A DNA stretch of 64,000 nucleotides, taken from the NCBI RefSeq assembly GCF_000471905.2, contig NW_006499810.1, positions 2,624,038 to 2,688,037 of the forward strand, read 5' to 3'. The translations under genes were made by a program, and so were the position numbers. Of the stretch, positions 11,100 through 22,190 are shown one piece after another (position 1 is the first letter of the stretch; every line of letters begins with the position of its first letter). The notes beneath the pieces were generated by a model, which was not told where the DNA came from, searched no databases, and worked only from the letters and a program-made list of their open reading frames with translations. Origin of the DNA: Amborella trichopoda. Taxonomy: Eukaryota > Streptophyta > Magnoliopsida > Amborellales > Amborellaceae.

Positions 11100-13733
11100 A
11101 GAGCGGTTTGCCACCCCAACGAGACGAATCAGACATCACTTCAGAAAACCAGAAAGAGACGGGCATCAAGGGCTGCTCGTCGAAGAAACAAGACTACTCA
11201 ACCCATAGTCGAAAAGGAATTTCTCAGGTCCCTTTCCCCGTTACCAACCTTGCTAGACTTCATCCCTGGCACAATCCTTTTTCCTTCTTCATCTTGTCAA
11301 GAAGATGCTCCCTTCCCATCTCCCACTCAGCAAACGTACAATGAGGGTGACAACGTTAAAAGCACTCCCCAACGATCTAAGTAAGAGAAAGACCTAAAAA
11401 AAACCCCTGCAACTGTCCAACTCTAGCGATGACATAAAAAGCTGCCCAGATCGGTCTAATGAGGGGAATGACCTTAAAATTCCCCCACCTTCTAACCCTA
11501 CACCTCCTTCTTCTCATTCTTCCTCATCTATGTCTCTTGCAGGTACAACCTTGATATCTCCGGACTTCAAGTCCCTCGATAGAGAACTTGACGGATCAAA
11601 CATAACAAAGATGCAACGGAAACGATTGAGAAAGACCCTGGCATAGGCAGCAGGATTCCCAACAGTTGTTGATGCTCTGACAGCTAAAGCTAAGGCAGAG
11701 CCACCTACCACAAAGAAGCGCAAGAAGTCAAAGCCAAAGAAACCCTAGCCTGACTTTGTGCAGAGATTGAGAGAGTCAAGGGGGAAAAGCTTCTATTCTT
11801 AGGGAGCTTGCCACATTGTGCAAATCTTTGGAGCAATGCCCACCACAGGGCAGATAAAACTAAGATCAGGAATGATGCTATAGCCTCTATCGCAAAAGTC
11901 CAGCACCTTGAAGTTTCCTAGTCCGCCACTACCCCCTAATCAAAAACTAATCTGCCCATCCTACAGCTCCCTAGGCCCCTTCCTAATCCCAATACTCCAA
12001 ACAATTCACCTATTCTCCAATTCCCCGGGACCCCTTTGATCTCATGCACTCAGTCGCTTCCAAAACCTCAAACCTCAGTTACTCAAACTAAGCCCGCTAC
12101 GCAATAAAGTCAGTCAGCGGGCCAAAATAAACCCTATTTGCCCAAACCTATTCCTCAACCCAATATACAAATCAAATCAGTGACAGGACCAAGAACACTA
12201 AGCCTTGATCAAGAAAAGGTGAAATATGATGTGATAGGGCATCTACGGAAGCTTCCAGCCCTTCTCAGTGTCTACGATGCCCTCATGCTCTTGAAGGATT
12301 ACCTGATGGCTTTGGGTCAAGCACTCTCTAATCCACAAGTGAACGAGACCAAAGTAGAACCTATTGAGGTAGACCCATCAATTCTACAAGGATGTATGCC
12401 AATCACCTTTTCAGAAGACGATCTACAACTAGGGGAAAAGTTTCATAATCGCCCTCTCTTTGTTGTTGACGAATTACATGCGTACCCCATCAACCGAATC
12501 ATGTTAATTGGACGGTCAGCAGTCAACCTCATTCCAAGAAGGATCCTTACTCGATTCAGGTTGGGGTTCGAAGATCTTACCTTGACCCACGTCACAATTC
12601 TGGGGTTCAATCAATCAGGAGAGAAGCCGGCCGATATGATATGCCTTCGTTTTAAGATCAGCGAGTTAAACGATTACACCCAGTTTCATGTAATCAACAC
12701 CGACACCTCGTATAATATTCTCCTCGATCGGCCATGGCTCCCTGATCAAGGGTTCCATCGACATTACCCCAATGTTTCAAATATAGCCGAGGCGGGAGAC
12801 AGCATACGGTCTATGCTGACAAAAGACTGTTCCCTATCGCTGAAACTCTCTATGCAGCTGCAAAATATTATTTGGCCTCGCCCGAAGAGCCAAACGAAGG
12901 GGGTCACAAGTTTACAATCAAGATATCGTCTTCTCCCCATGAAGATGTTGAAGATGTTGAGAGAACACTAATAGACATGTTCAAAGAGAAAGGAAGGCAG
13001 GGCAGAACTTTACCCCTAACCACCCTTCATTCTAACATCCCAACCATCGTCTCTCAAGAAATTCCTTCTTCCCTTGAAGAAGAGTCTGCGCCCTTTGCCT
13101 CCAGTTTTTCGCCACCTCGACGCGAAGATGATCCAGAGGTCACCCCTGAGATTCAGCAAGTCATGAGGATAGAATTTCTGGCTCCAAGGATCACCTATAC
13201 CCCAGACCATCAGAAAGTCCTGCATATCCCCATTACGCTCCTAAGAGCCAAAGCAGTGCGACAACAGCCGCAAAAAGTTTTTCAAAATCCAGTTGCTAGA
13301 ATTATAGATGATGCTTCTCAGACTGGTGACCAGCTGAAAGTTTTACTTTTCCCGACCTCTCAAGAGGAGAGCAGTCCGATAAAGAGCAATTTTTTTCCCC
13401 TCAGGTGCAAGATCCCCTAGCAAACCTAAAAACAGAAGTTCGTAGTCTCCAGAGTCAGCTGGAGGTCATGCGTATCGCTTCAAGCATCTCAAGGAGTTCG
13501 TGCCAAAGACTAAAAGCTATGATGAGCTTGAAGTAAACACGCCACTAACAGAGGCCGAAGCCCCTCCTAACTGGACAATCTATAGCAAACAAGCTCACCA
13601 AATCATGAGGAAAATGGACTATGAGCCCTTGGCCAATCAGACATTGAAAGGAGAAAAAGCAACGACTCCCTATTTTGAAGCTATCCAAGCCGCGGCAGCC
13701 CACCATGGGGCTAAACACGGCCTAGGGTATTAG
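11100..13733 (+). pseudogene. Tat-B protease region
   Basis: Linker and aspartic protease of the Tat polyprotein. A basic segment (KMQRKRLRKTLA, near 11610) and a proline/serine-rich linker lead into an open stretch at 12138-12971 containing YDVIGHLRKLPALLSVYDAL and then a retropepsin-like fold. The expected catalytic Asp of the D-G-G-S-A motif is Ile here (codon 12507-12509, context MLIGRSAVNLIP), so the protease would be inactive. A second frame continues at 12872-13420, then 13500-13733 (KTKSYDELEVNTP to AAAAHHGAKHGLGY), which should lead into RT. RT does not follow: the sequence breaks off at about 13740. A reversed homologue at 25640-27870 retains the Asp. Confidence 0.75.
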
Positions 13734-13739
13734 TCTCTT

Positions 13740-13900
13740 AGGACAATGAAAGTGTCGAGAGATATTCAAAAGAATCACATGAAGCTCAGCAAAAGTAAGG
13801 AGAGAATGAAATCATGCAGTAAAGTCAATCAGAACGAGAAGCGCTTTATTCATCAATCAAAACTTTTACAAATACTAAAAAAAGGGAAAATGACATGCTC
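13740..13900 (+). other. Deletion junction: protease remnant joined to post-integrase sequence
   Basis: Protease coding stops at 13733. The following bases (gaagcgctttattcatcaat...) resemble the start of noncoding sequence after integrase in Tat-E (58350-58430). RT, both RNase H domains and integrase are therefore missing, about 4 kb relative to the expected layout. The exact breakpoint cannot be fixed by eye. Confidence 0.5.
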
Positions 13901-16900
13901 AGAAACGATCAATCATATTATTGATATCTGCGCCGCATGCTTCAGGAGAAATCTCGGTGCCTTGAACACGTGCCTTCAGCTCCGCCACTATTTGAGTCAC
14001 CTCTGTCATCACCACAGTTTTTGACTCAATTGTGCCATAGAGTTCGGACAAATCTACGACCAAGGAGGTCTCCATGGCCTTAGGTTTGAGCCATCTCCGT
14101 CTCGAGGCCCGTGAATTCTTATTTCAGTATTTGCATCGCCTCTCTAACTTCGATCATTCTCTTGAAGCTCCCTAGTGCCTCTCTCTTGAGGTCCTGCTGG
14201 CTCCAAGTTATCAAGGCTTTCTTCTCAATACATACATCTATCTTCTTGAGACTGCGCAAGATCGACTCTTCCAAGGAGGCTACCCTTCTGGTTTCTTTCT
14301 CATGATGCAGCAGTCCCAACCGTCAGCTCTCTAACTCGTTTAGAGTTGCATCAAAATGAGAAAGAACTTCTAGCTCCGTCCCGACTGTAGTAGTCACATC
14401 AAACTCCCTCAGCCTGGCCAAACCTTCTCCCAGCTCATTGAAAGGACGCTCCCTCAAGCCTTGAAGGCCTGCTCTAAACATGCTTTCAATCATGCTAGAA
14501 ACACCACCGAAAACAGGTCTAGATGGTGCTATTGAGGACACCACTGCTGAAGGCACCTCGACCTCAGGGGGCTTGTTGAAGTGATAGCCATTTGAGCCAC
14601 TGGCTCCTCTAAAACAAGGGCGAAGCCTAGAGCTTCTTGCCTTCAGGCTCAAAGGTAGTCCCAGCCTCAACCTGCACGGGCTTTTCGAAGCCAGCCTCGC
14701 TGTCTCGATCCTCTCTTATGGGGACCTCTACTTCTGCCCCAACAGGCTGTAGGGGAGCATGTTCCCCTTGCTCTTCATCCTCTTGAACTGTCACCTCAGC
14801 ATCACCAACTTCAAGAATTGCCACTTCTCTTTGGCCCTCGCCAGACGACTCATCCCTAGCAATGGCTTCCTCCATTCAGCCTTCACCTTCAATAGCTAAA
14901 ACCTCGGCCACAAAGAGCTCAGTCCCCTTATCTTCATGACTCGGGACCAAGGGAACAACAACCTCTTAGTTCTTGGGTATGTCATCAACTTTGGGCTCTT
15001 CTCCTTGAGCCATAGCTGCTACCTCGGTCGAGGTACTAAAATCCCCATGCATGGAGGTTACATTGACATCAAAACCCCTCTCCGTGGCGAGTGCTTCGGG
15101 GTTTTCATCCTCTTCAGTCCCTATCCAAGTCACCTCTGACTCAGGAACTACCCCTAGACTCAAAGGCACCTCCCTAAGATTCGGAGTCACCCCCCTGTTA
15201 GAAACAATGTCAGTAGACTCAAAGCGGTCGGAGTCATTTGCCTCAGTTTCTAAAGAAAAAGAAAACATTTCAATAGGAACATAAGATGGTACAGAGAGCA
15301 TCGGGGTGATACTGGAAGAATTCCTAAAAACGAAATCAGAAGAGGAAGGACTGCCTCCTTGTTCTGACATCATGGGAAGCTTGTCGCTCTTGCATCTCCG
15401 AGTATGCCCACTAGCTGAAGACAGTGCACGAGTGTCAGCAGCAGTAGGGCACTTTCTTTTCTTTCCCCCTGCTGGAGTAGGAGCTGCCACCTCAGATCCA
15501 CCTCCCTGAGAAGGCCCCCTAGCTAATTTGTTGTGGGGACCGCTCTCGATTAAGCCATTTAAGTCTTGTGATGGACGCTTCTCATAACCAGGGACTTGTC
15601 ACTCTCATCCCATTCAAAGATCGAGCTAAGATTATCAATGATGCTCCCAATCCTCGTCTTCATTGCGAGAAACTCTGGAGAGGCCTCATCAGCTGCTATC
15701 TCGATTGGAAGCCCTAAAGCTTGCCAGCTAGAGGGATAATCCAAGGCAAACACCACGTCAGGTGCAGGGGAATCCGTTAGCTTCCTTTGCCCAGTATCCT
15801 GGTGCCAGTTACCATTTACGCCTTTCCAAAGATGATCCTTATCCCAATAACCCTTACTGGTGATTCTCCAACAATTCACATATGCGTTGGTTGTTCGAAC
15901 TCTCCTACCAAAGTGAGGTAGCACATATTTGCTGATCTCTGTCATTTCAAGACACAAAGGCCAAGTGCTTCATATGTGTTCCGGCAGCCAACACTCTCGA
16001 AAACTCTTCTGACTTCCCCTTTTGCACCTTACTCCAACACTTTTCGAAGAATATTGAGAAGGGGCAGCCGTGGTCAAGCCCGTGCTGACGGGCAAAGCGG
16101 TGGGGGAAATACCCCGCTAGCCAGGCACTGTGAGGAGTCCGATAAGGTAAGACTCCCCCTCTGATGCTCAGCATCAACATGAATTCCTTAATTGTTGTGA
16201 GAGCACCATCTAGTTCCTTTCCCAATTCATCAACAAAAGCACGGTCGGTGAAGCTCCCAACCGGAAAGGGAACCCGCCTCATGTTCAAGGAATCATTCCC
16301 AAATAGGCCCCGAGCCTCCTCTGGGGTGTGAAATATAGCCCTCTGGTTCACTATCCTCATCAAGAAGGGCCACAATTTATTCCTTGAGCATTGATGCTTT
16401 ACATAGGTATCAGGGAAATAAGCCCCCAGCCAGGAAGCACAAATTTACATAAGAACAGGGCCAAGTAGGCAGCCAAAAACACATGGTCATCACCAGTCTC
16501 TAGTTCATATATGGGAGGCATCTCTTTTGCAATTGCCTTCCCTTTCCCCTTCAGGGTACCCTGATCGCCCTCAGGATAATCTTCATAAAATAATTTCACC
16601 CATTATGTAAAGGTGACCCTGCCATTGATAGAATGGCTGATAATAGACTGGTAGGCCTCAAAGATCTTTGGAAGACTTACCAGTGGCTCTTCATCTCCCA
16701 AGTTTGCATCACCAAAGATGATTGAGTTCGGGGGCACGAACTCGTCGTACATGGCTCCGATCATCGGAAGACCTCCAATAAAGTGAAGATCTAACAAAGA
16801 GACTCCTGCTTCTCCATGACCAAGAAGTCAAGTATTGCTCACATGGCTCCAAGTCTCCAGCAATACCTTTACGGTATTGGAGCAATGGTCGTAGTAGCTG

Positions 16901-17350
16901 CTCAAACACTAGACCGCAGCCAATAATGAAGCATGCTCAAGAGTGCTTCTGTACGACACCAATAACTTGGCAATCCAGGAAGCATATCGCTTCAGGCATT
17001 AGTGCTCCCCCTAAATCCGGAGGCCTTTTCCTGACCACCTTAGTAGTCCTTTAGCCTCTAAGATTCACTTTCCTAAGGTAGGCAAGTTCTCCCCAAAAGC
17101 TATGTTCCGATGCATACAATGAAGAAGTGCCATCCCTTCTTCAAACCAGACATTGCCATCATTACCCTTCTGTACTTCAAAGCAAACGGGGTTAGTAATG
17201 AAAGTGACACTAAGAGGTCACTTTCACTGGCTGGGTCAGCCAAATGGGTTCACCCCTTAATAAGACCTCGCCTGTAAAATCACGCGCTCCAATTTCTCCT
17301 TCCCTTGGGAGCCTCTTCACATCAGGGATTTGATAAGAATAACCAGCCAT
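13900..17350 (-). pseudogene. Antisense ORF of Tat-B, plant-mobile-domain-like
   Basis: A 3.4 kb decayed coding region runs against the gag-pol direction, between the protease remnant and the 3' repeats. That is where Retand-type Tat elements carry an antisense ORF. It starts at ATG 17350 (MAGYSYQIPDVKRLPREGEI). Conserved-looking blocks follow: GNDGNVWFEEGMALLHCMHR (about 17160); GDDHVFLAAYLALFLCKFVLPGW (about 16500-16440, in two parts); RRVPFPVGSFTDRAF (16275); PHSAWLAGYFPHRFARQHGL (16130); DSPAPDVVFALDYPSSWQAL (about 15770). The LALFLCKFVLP block and the AGYFPHRFARQHGLD block recall the plant mobile domain (aminotransferase-like) family. The C-terminal third is acidic and Ser/Thr-rich, then helical and charged (KETRRVASLEESILRSLKK, about 14290). 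Stops and frameshifts split it. Role unknown. Confidence 0.6.
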
Positions 17351-17399
17351 TATAAAGGGACTTAGTGGTTCACTCCCAAAAAGTTACTATGACACTGGA

Positions 17400-18845
17400 T
17401 CAGCGCCAGTTGTGTCTATTCAACACTCAGTGCCTGTTGAGCCTCTCAAACACTTAGTGCCCGGTGAGCCTCTCAAACTCCCAGCAACGGTTGCATGTTA
17501 ACGATTATCATCGGGTGAGCTTCTCAATTCCCAGCGTCGATTGTGAATTAAACAATTAGCGCCAGGTGAGATTGTCAAACACTCAACGCCAGTCAAGCTT
17601 CCTAATGCCCAGCGCCGGCTGAGGCCAACAACTAACGCTGGATGAGTCTTTCAGTGCTCAGCACCGGTTGAGATTACCAAAACACTCCAGCACCGGTTGA
17701 GTTTTGCAAAAGCCAGCACCGGCTATGAGAGAATCTCTCACACGTGTCGTGAATCCTAGTTGTGACACCTCTAACTCAGTTGCACCGACTAACAACTATC
17801 GCCACGTCCTTCAACTCCGTCAGACACACGAACAAAAGCAAACCGTCACCACGTCTTCATCAACTGTATGCCTTCCCCACGACGGTTCACCTCCTATAAT
17901 CATACGGCCCACCTCCTGTGACCGTTTGTCTTCCATCGGAACTTCTGCCACATGCCCAACAACTCACAAAAAAAACTTTCCTTCCTGCATCTTTTGGCCT
18001 GGACTTCACCAGAACCTCACCGGGAAACTTCTTCAAACTTCCCCTAGGTTCCCGAAAAACCTCTGCAACACCACGAACAGTGTCGAAAAGTTACCATAAC
18101 CTCGGGAAAACCTTCAAAAATTCTCAAAAAAATCCCAAGATGTTCGGAAATACTCACTGCAGTGTTTCCCGCCTCTTCTACCAGAAAAAAAATGCACCCG
18201 AAACCTCTTCTGTTTCTCGAAAAACTTCCCAGAGAACTCGCCTTTCCTCGCTGCTCTCCTTGGAACTTCACCGAATCCTTGGCAAACTCTACTCGTCGAA
18301 GGTTGTCCCTACCAATCCACCGAAATCCGACTATCTGCCAAAGAACCTTCCTTGCAAAACTTCTGCTAAAGTCTTACTGCTCGCCAGAACTTCAACTGAC
18401 CACCCTCTCCTCACCATTAAAGAAAACTTTTTGCTAAAGTTTTTTTTTACCCTTTAAGAAAAATGAGGGAAGAACAGGGTTTTACCACCACATAGACTAC
18501 GCTACCCTCGGATGCCCCTCGCAAACAGAGAATTACAGTCGCATCTAAGGAAAGCTAAGTGACGGTGAGCCGGGTCAAGCTTTGACTCAAGGCCCGAAGT
18601 AACTTTCATCGACCCATCACCCAGCATTGGGTTAATTTCAAACCACCCTAGCGTCAGTTTACCAACACCTGGTGAATTTCAAACCACCCTAGCACCGGTT
18701 GACCAACGTCGGGTAAGTTTCGAAACAACCCTAGCATCGGTTGACTAGCGCTGGGTGAGTTTTGAACCACTTTAGCGTCGGTTGAATTAGCACCGATTGG
18801 ACATTCGCCAGAAACCATGATCACTACACCTGGCGCCGGCTGTTT
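17400..18845 (+). repeat. Tat-B 3' region with alternating CCGGTTG/CCGGGTG motifs
   Basis: Two blocks, 17400-17715 and 18620-18845, contain about 35-40 base irregular units with agcRccggttga or agcgctgggtgag. The intervening 17716-18620 holds no gene. It matches 59360-60060 in Tat-E (shared cctcc-gtgaccgtttgt, 'actcaaggcccg'). Open frames here (for example 17918-18457) are not supported as genes. Confidence 0.75.
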
Positions 18846-18879
18846 TACAAACAACCCATTGTCTCCGACTCCAAGCTGG

Positions 18880-19320
18880 AGTAATGTATGCCCTATCAAT
18901 ATCCCTAGGAGAGTTGCACCCAAATCGTAACTTCCCCTATGGAGTCAGGAGTTGCCCCTCATCCCCCAGTAGGAGTCACACCCATACCACAGCCCATTAT
19001 CCCCAGTGGAGTTAGGATCATTCATACCTCTCCAATCCCCAGTGGATCTGTTTCACACCAAGCTACCTTATTCTCAGGGAGTCAGGTTACTTATCATAAG
19101 CCAATTCCCCATAGAGTCCCATCTTTCACCCTAGAGAATACGCTTACCCCCTCTAACCCTAGTGAAGTCTGTCTCTATTGGTCATCTTTCATAAGGTCGC
19201 AATTTCCATCCGAGCCCTCTACTTGTGTATGGCCTTAACCATTTTATCCCCAGGGAGTCAGATTGTCATCCACAAACCTATTCCCCATGGAGTTTCACCT
19301 ACATGGCGACCCACACTATG
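18880..19320 (+). repeat. Irregular repeats of ccccagtggagtc (Tat-B 3' region)
   Basis: The word 'atccccagtggagtcac' and close variants recur every 30-60 bases (18935, 18965, 18998, 19038, 19070, 19105, 19155 and so on). The same block, in the same position of the 3' region, occurs at 38450-39360 and 60380-60830. Confidence 0.75.
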
Positions 19321-20060
19321 GTCTAGATGCACGATCCTAAACTCCATGTTCAGAACTAAATGACCTTAAATTGTAGCGGAGGTCTAGTTGCACGACCTTA
19401 AACTGCACAGTCCTAGTTGTATGACTTTAAACTACATGACCGTGGTCTAAACTATATGACCTTAAATTGAAGCGGCGGAGGTCTAGTTACATGACCTTAA
19501 ACTGTAGAGTCTCAGTTGTATGACTTTAAACTTTATGACTGTGGTCCAAACTATATGACCTTAAACTGTAGCTATGGTCTAGATGTACGACCCTAAACTC
19601 CATGGTCCAAACTATATGACCTTAAAGAGTAGTGGAGGTCTAATTGTATGACCTTAAACTGTACAATCCTAGTTGTATGACTTTAAAGTGCATGATCGCA
19701 GTCAAAACTAGATGACCTTAAACTGTAGCTATGGTCTAGATGCACGACCCTAAACTCCATGGTCCAAACTATATGACCTTAAACTGCAGCGAAGATCTAG
19801 TTTCATGACCTTAAACTGCACGGTCCTAATTGTATGACTTTAAACTGCATGACCACGGTCCAAACTATATGACCTTAAATTGTAGTGGAGGTTTAGTTGT
19901 ACGACCTTAAACTCCATAGTCCTAATTGTATGACTTTAAACTGCAGGACCGCAATCCAAACTATATGATCTCAAACTATAGCGGAGGTCTAGTTGCACGA
20001 CCTTAAACTGCACAGTCCTAGTTATATGACTTTAAACTACATAAAACATAATGCACGTCC
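19310..20060 (+). repeat. Tandem minisatellite, unit about 26-30 b: ggtc-N10-gacc-ttaaactg
   Basis: About 25 diverged units with a core of the form NGTC, 9-10 bases, GACN', then TTAAAC. Examples are ggtctagttgcacgacctta and agtcctagttgtatgacttt. Units are grouped into a higher-order period of about 110 bases (plain ggtcta.., cggtccta.., ccaaac.. types alternate). Further units lie at 20411-20510. Homologous block at 60830-61290. Confidence 0.85.
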
Positions 20061-20530
20061 TGCTGGCATGATGATAAACTACTTCGCACAGGCCCATGAG
20101 GTACGACTATAAACCTATCCCCACGTATGCACACATGCCTTTACATGCATTCTCACGCACACCTTCCCTAACCTACCTATTCACTTTATCACCATATAGC
20201 ATTCCCCAGTGAGTCTCACCCACACTCATGAAATGGTGAACCATCTCACCATCCAAATTCGTTGTAAGTTAGTGAGTCACCAAAAACGTCCGCTAACATT
20301 TCATACATCATCCATCCTTCATAGGTAACCTCGAGCCATCTCCTCAAGTGAGTCAAACCACTACCATACTTACCCCATGGCCTTCATAGACTATCATTCA
20401 TCACCATCATGGTCCAGCTGTATGACCTTAAAATATAGTGCACATCTTGGCTGCATGATGTTAAACGGCTCTGTACCAGGTCCCGGAGGCATGACCTTAA
20501 ACACGCCCCCTCCATTAAAAAATAAATAAA
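20060..20530 (+). other. Tat-B 3' region, no gene
   Basis: Contains scattered 'ccccagtgagtc' and ttaaac words and the conserved string 'catacatcatccatccttcatag' (split, near 20300). It aligns with 61300-61745 of Tat-E. A short taaataaataaata run lies at about 20520. No coding signal. Confidence 0.6.
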
Positions 20531-20534
20531 TAAA

Positions 20535-20730
20535 TAAATAACAGGCATGGTGTATACCCGACCAAGGGAATGCCACGAGTAAAAATGATGAATGGGCATG
20601 GTTATGAAATCATGGGTAACGGAGTTTCTTGAATAAAATAGGCACGGTGAAAACCTGAAAGGGCATCGTGAGTAAAAATGCAAAAAAAGGGTGGACATGG
20701 CTGAAAGGTCATGGGTAAAAGAGCCCAAAA
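20535..20730 (+). repeat. Inverted-repeat block, units of catggy...rccatg followed by ggtaaaa
   Basis: Consecutive units can each pair: CATGGT-tatgaa-ATCATG near 20596, CACGGT...ATCGTG near 20643-20672, CATGGC-tgaaag-GTCATG near 20697. Each is followed by gagtaaaa or gggtaaaa. The same block occurs at 39475-39715 and 61750-61935 with different but still paired stems. Confidence 0.7.
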
Positions 20731-20904
20731 TAAAAAGAAGTTGGTGAAAACCGTCTCTATCGCACTGATTCCTCAATCTAAGTGAAAACTTGCAAAGGGC
20801 GCTCGGAGAAATAAAATCAGCTTGATGCAATATTCGCTTCCACAGACAGCCTCAGTCAGTACTCCCTTCATCATCAAGACGTCCGGCAGGGCGTAGACGT
20901 TAAA

Positions 20905-21535
20905 ATCATCCCTCGACTTCCATCGTCAGTCTTGAGTGAACAACTAGCCTAGTCGACTTCCTTCTTCAGTCTTGGATGAACAGGTAGCCCAGTCGACATC
21001 CTTCTTCAGTCTTAGGTGAACAGGTAGCCCAACGACTTCCTTCTTCAGTCTTAGGTGAACGGGTAGCCCAGTCGACGTCCTTCTTTAGTCATGGGTGAAC
21101 AGGTAGCCCAATCGACATCCTTCTTCAGTCCTGGGTGAACAGGTAACCCAGTCGATATCCTTCTTTAGTCCTGGGTGAACAGGTAGCTTAGTCGACATCC
21201 TTCTTTAGTCTTGGGTGAACAGGCAGCCCAGTCGACTTTCTTCTTCAGTCTTGGGTGAATAGGTAGCCTAGTCGACATACTTCTTCAGTCTTAGGTGAAC
21301 AGGTAGCCTAGTCGACATCCTTCTTCAGTCTAGGGTGATCAGGTAACCCAGTCGACTTCTGTTCTAGGTGAACAGGTAGCCCAGTCGACATCCTTCTTCA
21401 GTCTTGAGTGAACAGGTAGTCCAGTCGACATCCTTTTTCAATCCTGGGTGAACAGGTGGCCCAGTGGACTTCCTTCTTCAGTCCTGGGTGAACAGGTAGC
21501 CCATCTAACATCCTTCTTCAAGGTTAGGTTACAAC
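20905..21535 (+). repeat. 40-base tandem array, about 15 units
   Basis: Unit about 40 bases: ccttcttcagtcttgggtga then acaggtagcccagtcgacat. About fifteen imperfect copies with point changes and a few indels. Many units contain tgggt...agccca inverted halves. No unique spacers separate the units, so it is not a CRISPR array. Not present at the corresponding place of Tat-E. Confidence 0.95.
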
Positions 21536-21592
21536 GTAGCCCAGTCATTAACCCCACTTCAAGGTTGGGTGACAACATACCCCAGTCATTAT

Positions 21593-21827
21593 CCTTCTTC
21601 AAGGATCCTCTCCCCATGCATGAAATGTGCATGCCTTATCCTTCTTCAAGGACCCTCTCCCCATGCATGAAATGTGCATGCCTTATCCTTCTTCAAGGAC
21701 CCTCTCCCCATGCATGAAATGTGCATGCCTTATCCTTCTTCAAGGACCCTCTCCCCATGCATGAAATGTGCATGCCTTCTCCTTTTCTCAAGGACCTTCT
21801 CCCCATGCATGAAATGTGTATGCCTCT
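21593..21827 (+). repeat. 47-base tandem array, five units, nearly identical
   Basis: Units start at 21593, 21640, 21687, 21734 and 21781. Units 2 and 3 are identical, units 1 and 4 each differ by one base, unit 5 is diverged. Each contains ccttcttcaagg and CATGCAtgaaatgTGCATG, both inverted repeats. It is much more homogeneous than the 40-base array next to it. Confidence 0.95.
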
Positions 21828-21829
21828 CT

Positions 21830-22190
21830 CCATGAGGCTAGGTGACAAAGTAGCCTAGTCATCATCCTTCGAAGGCAAGAAACTGACAAAGCAAGGGTAG
21901 AACCTGTTAGAGACGTTAGGTCGCCTACCCTGCACAACGAGAGCTTCGGGCTCGACTAATAGACCTGCCCCCAACTAGACTGGGTAAATGAGACCCATAA
22001 TGGTACTTCGATTGTCAAAACCAAACCTGGTGTAGCAGCAAACAGCATCACCAATTTGTCTCCTCTCCCCCTAAAGTCTCCACGGACGGATCCGCGAATA
22101 ATGCATCCCTACATCTGAGCATTCTGGTTACACTGTTACATGAATCTCCTCGACATACACATGATCTTGTGGCTAGGCAGGAACAAAGTA
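21830..22190 (+). other. End of Tat-B 3' region with candidate polypurine tract
   Basis: No gene. It aligns with 62480-63000 (shared 'gacaaagc-agg', 'gagacccat', 'caaacctggtgtagcagcaa'). The purine-rich 'ggaacaaagtaaaagttgaaggaaa' at 22181 onward (two halves) immediately precedes the LTR and is the best polypurine tract candidate. Confidence 0.5.

Noticed and set aside
17918..18457. 179-codon plus-strand ORF
   Set aside because: Lies in the noncoding 3' region shared with Tat-E, where the frame is not conserved.
20384..20830. 148-codon minus-strand ORF
   Set aside because: Spans the hairpin and ttaaac repeat blocks. The counterpart at 61600-62050 has a different frame structure.
20905..21827. 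Possible CRISPR-like regular repeat array
   Set aside because: Repeats are head to tail without unique spacers, no cas genes, and the host DNA is a plant retrotransposon.
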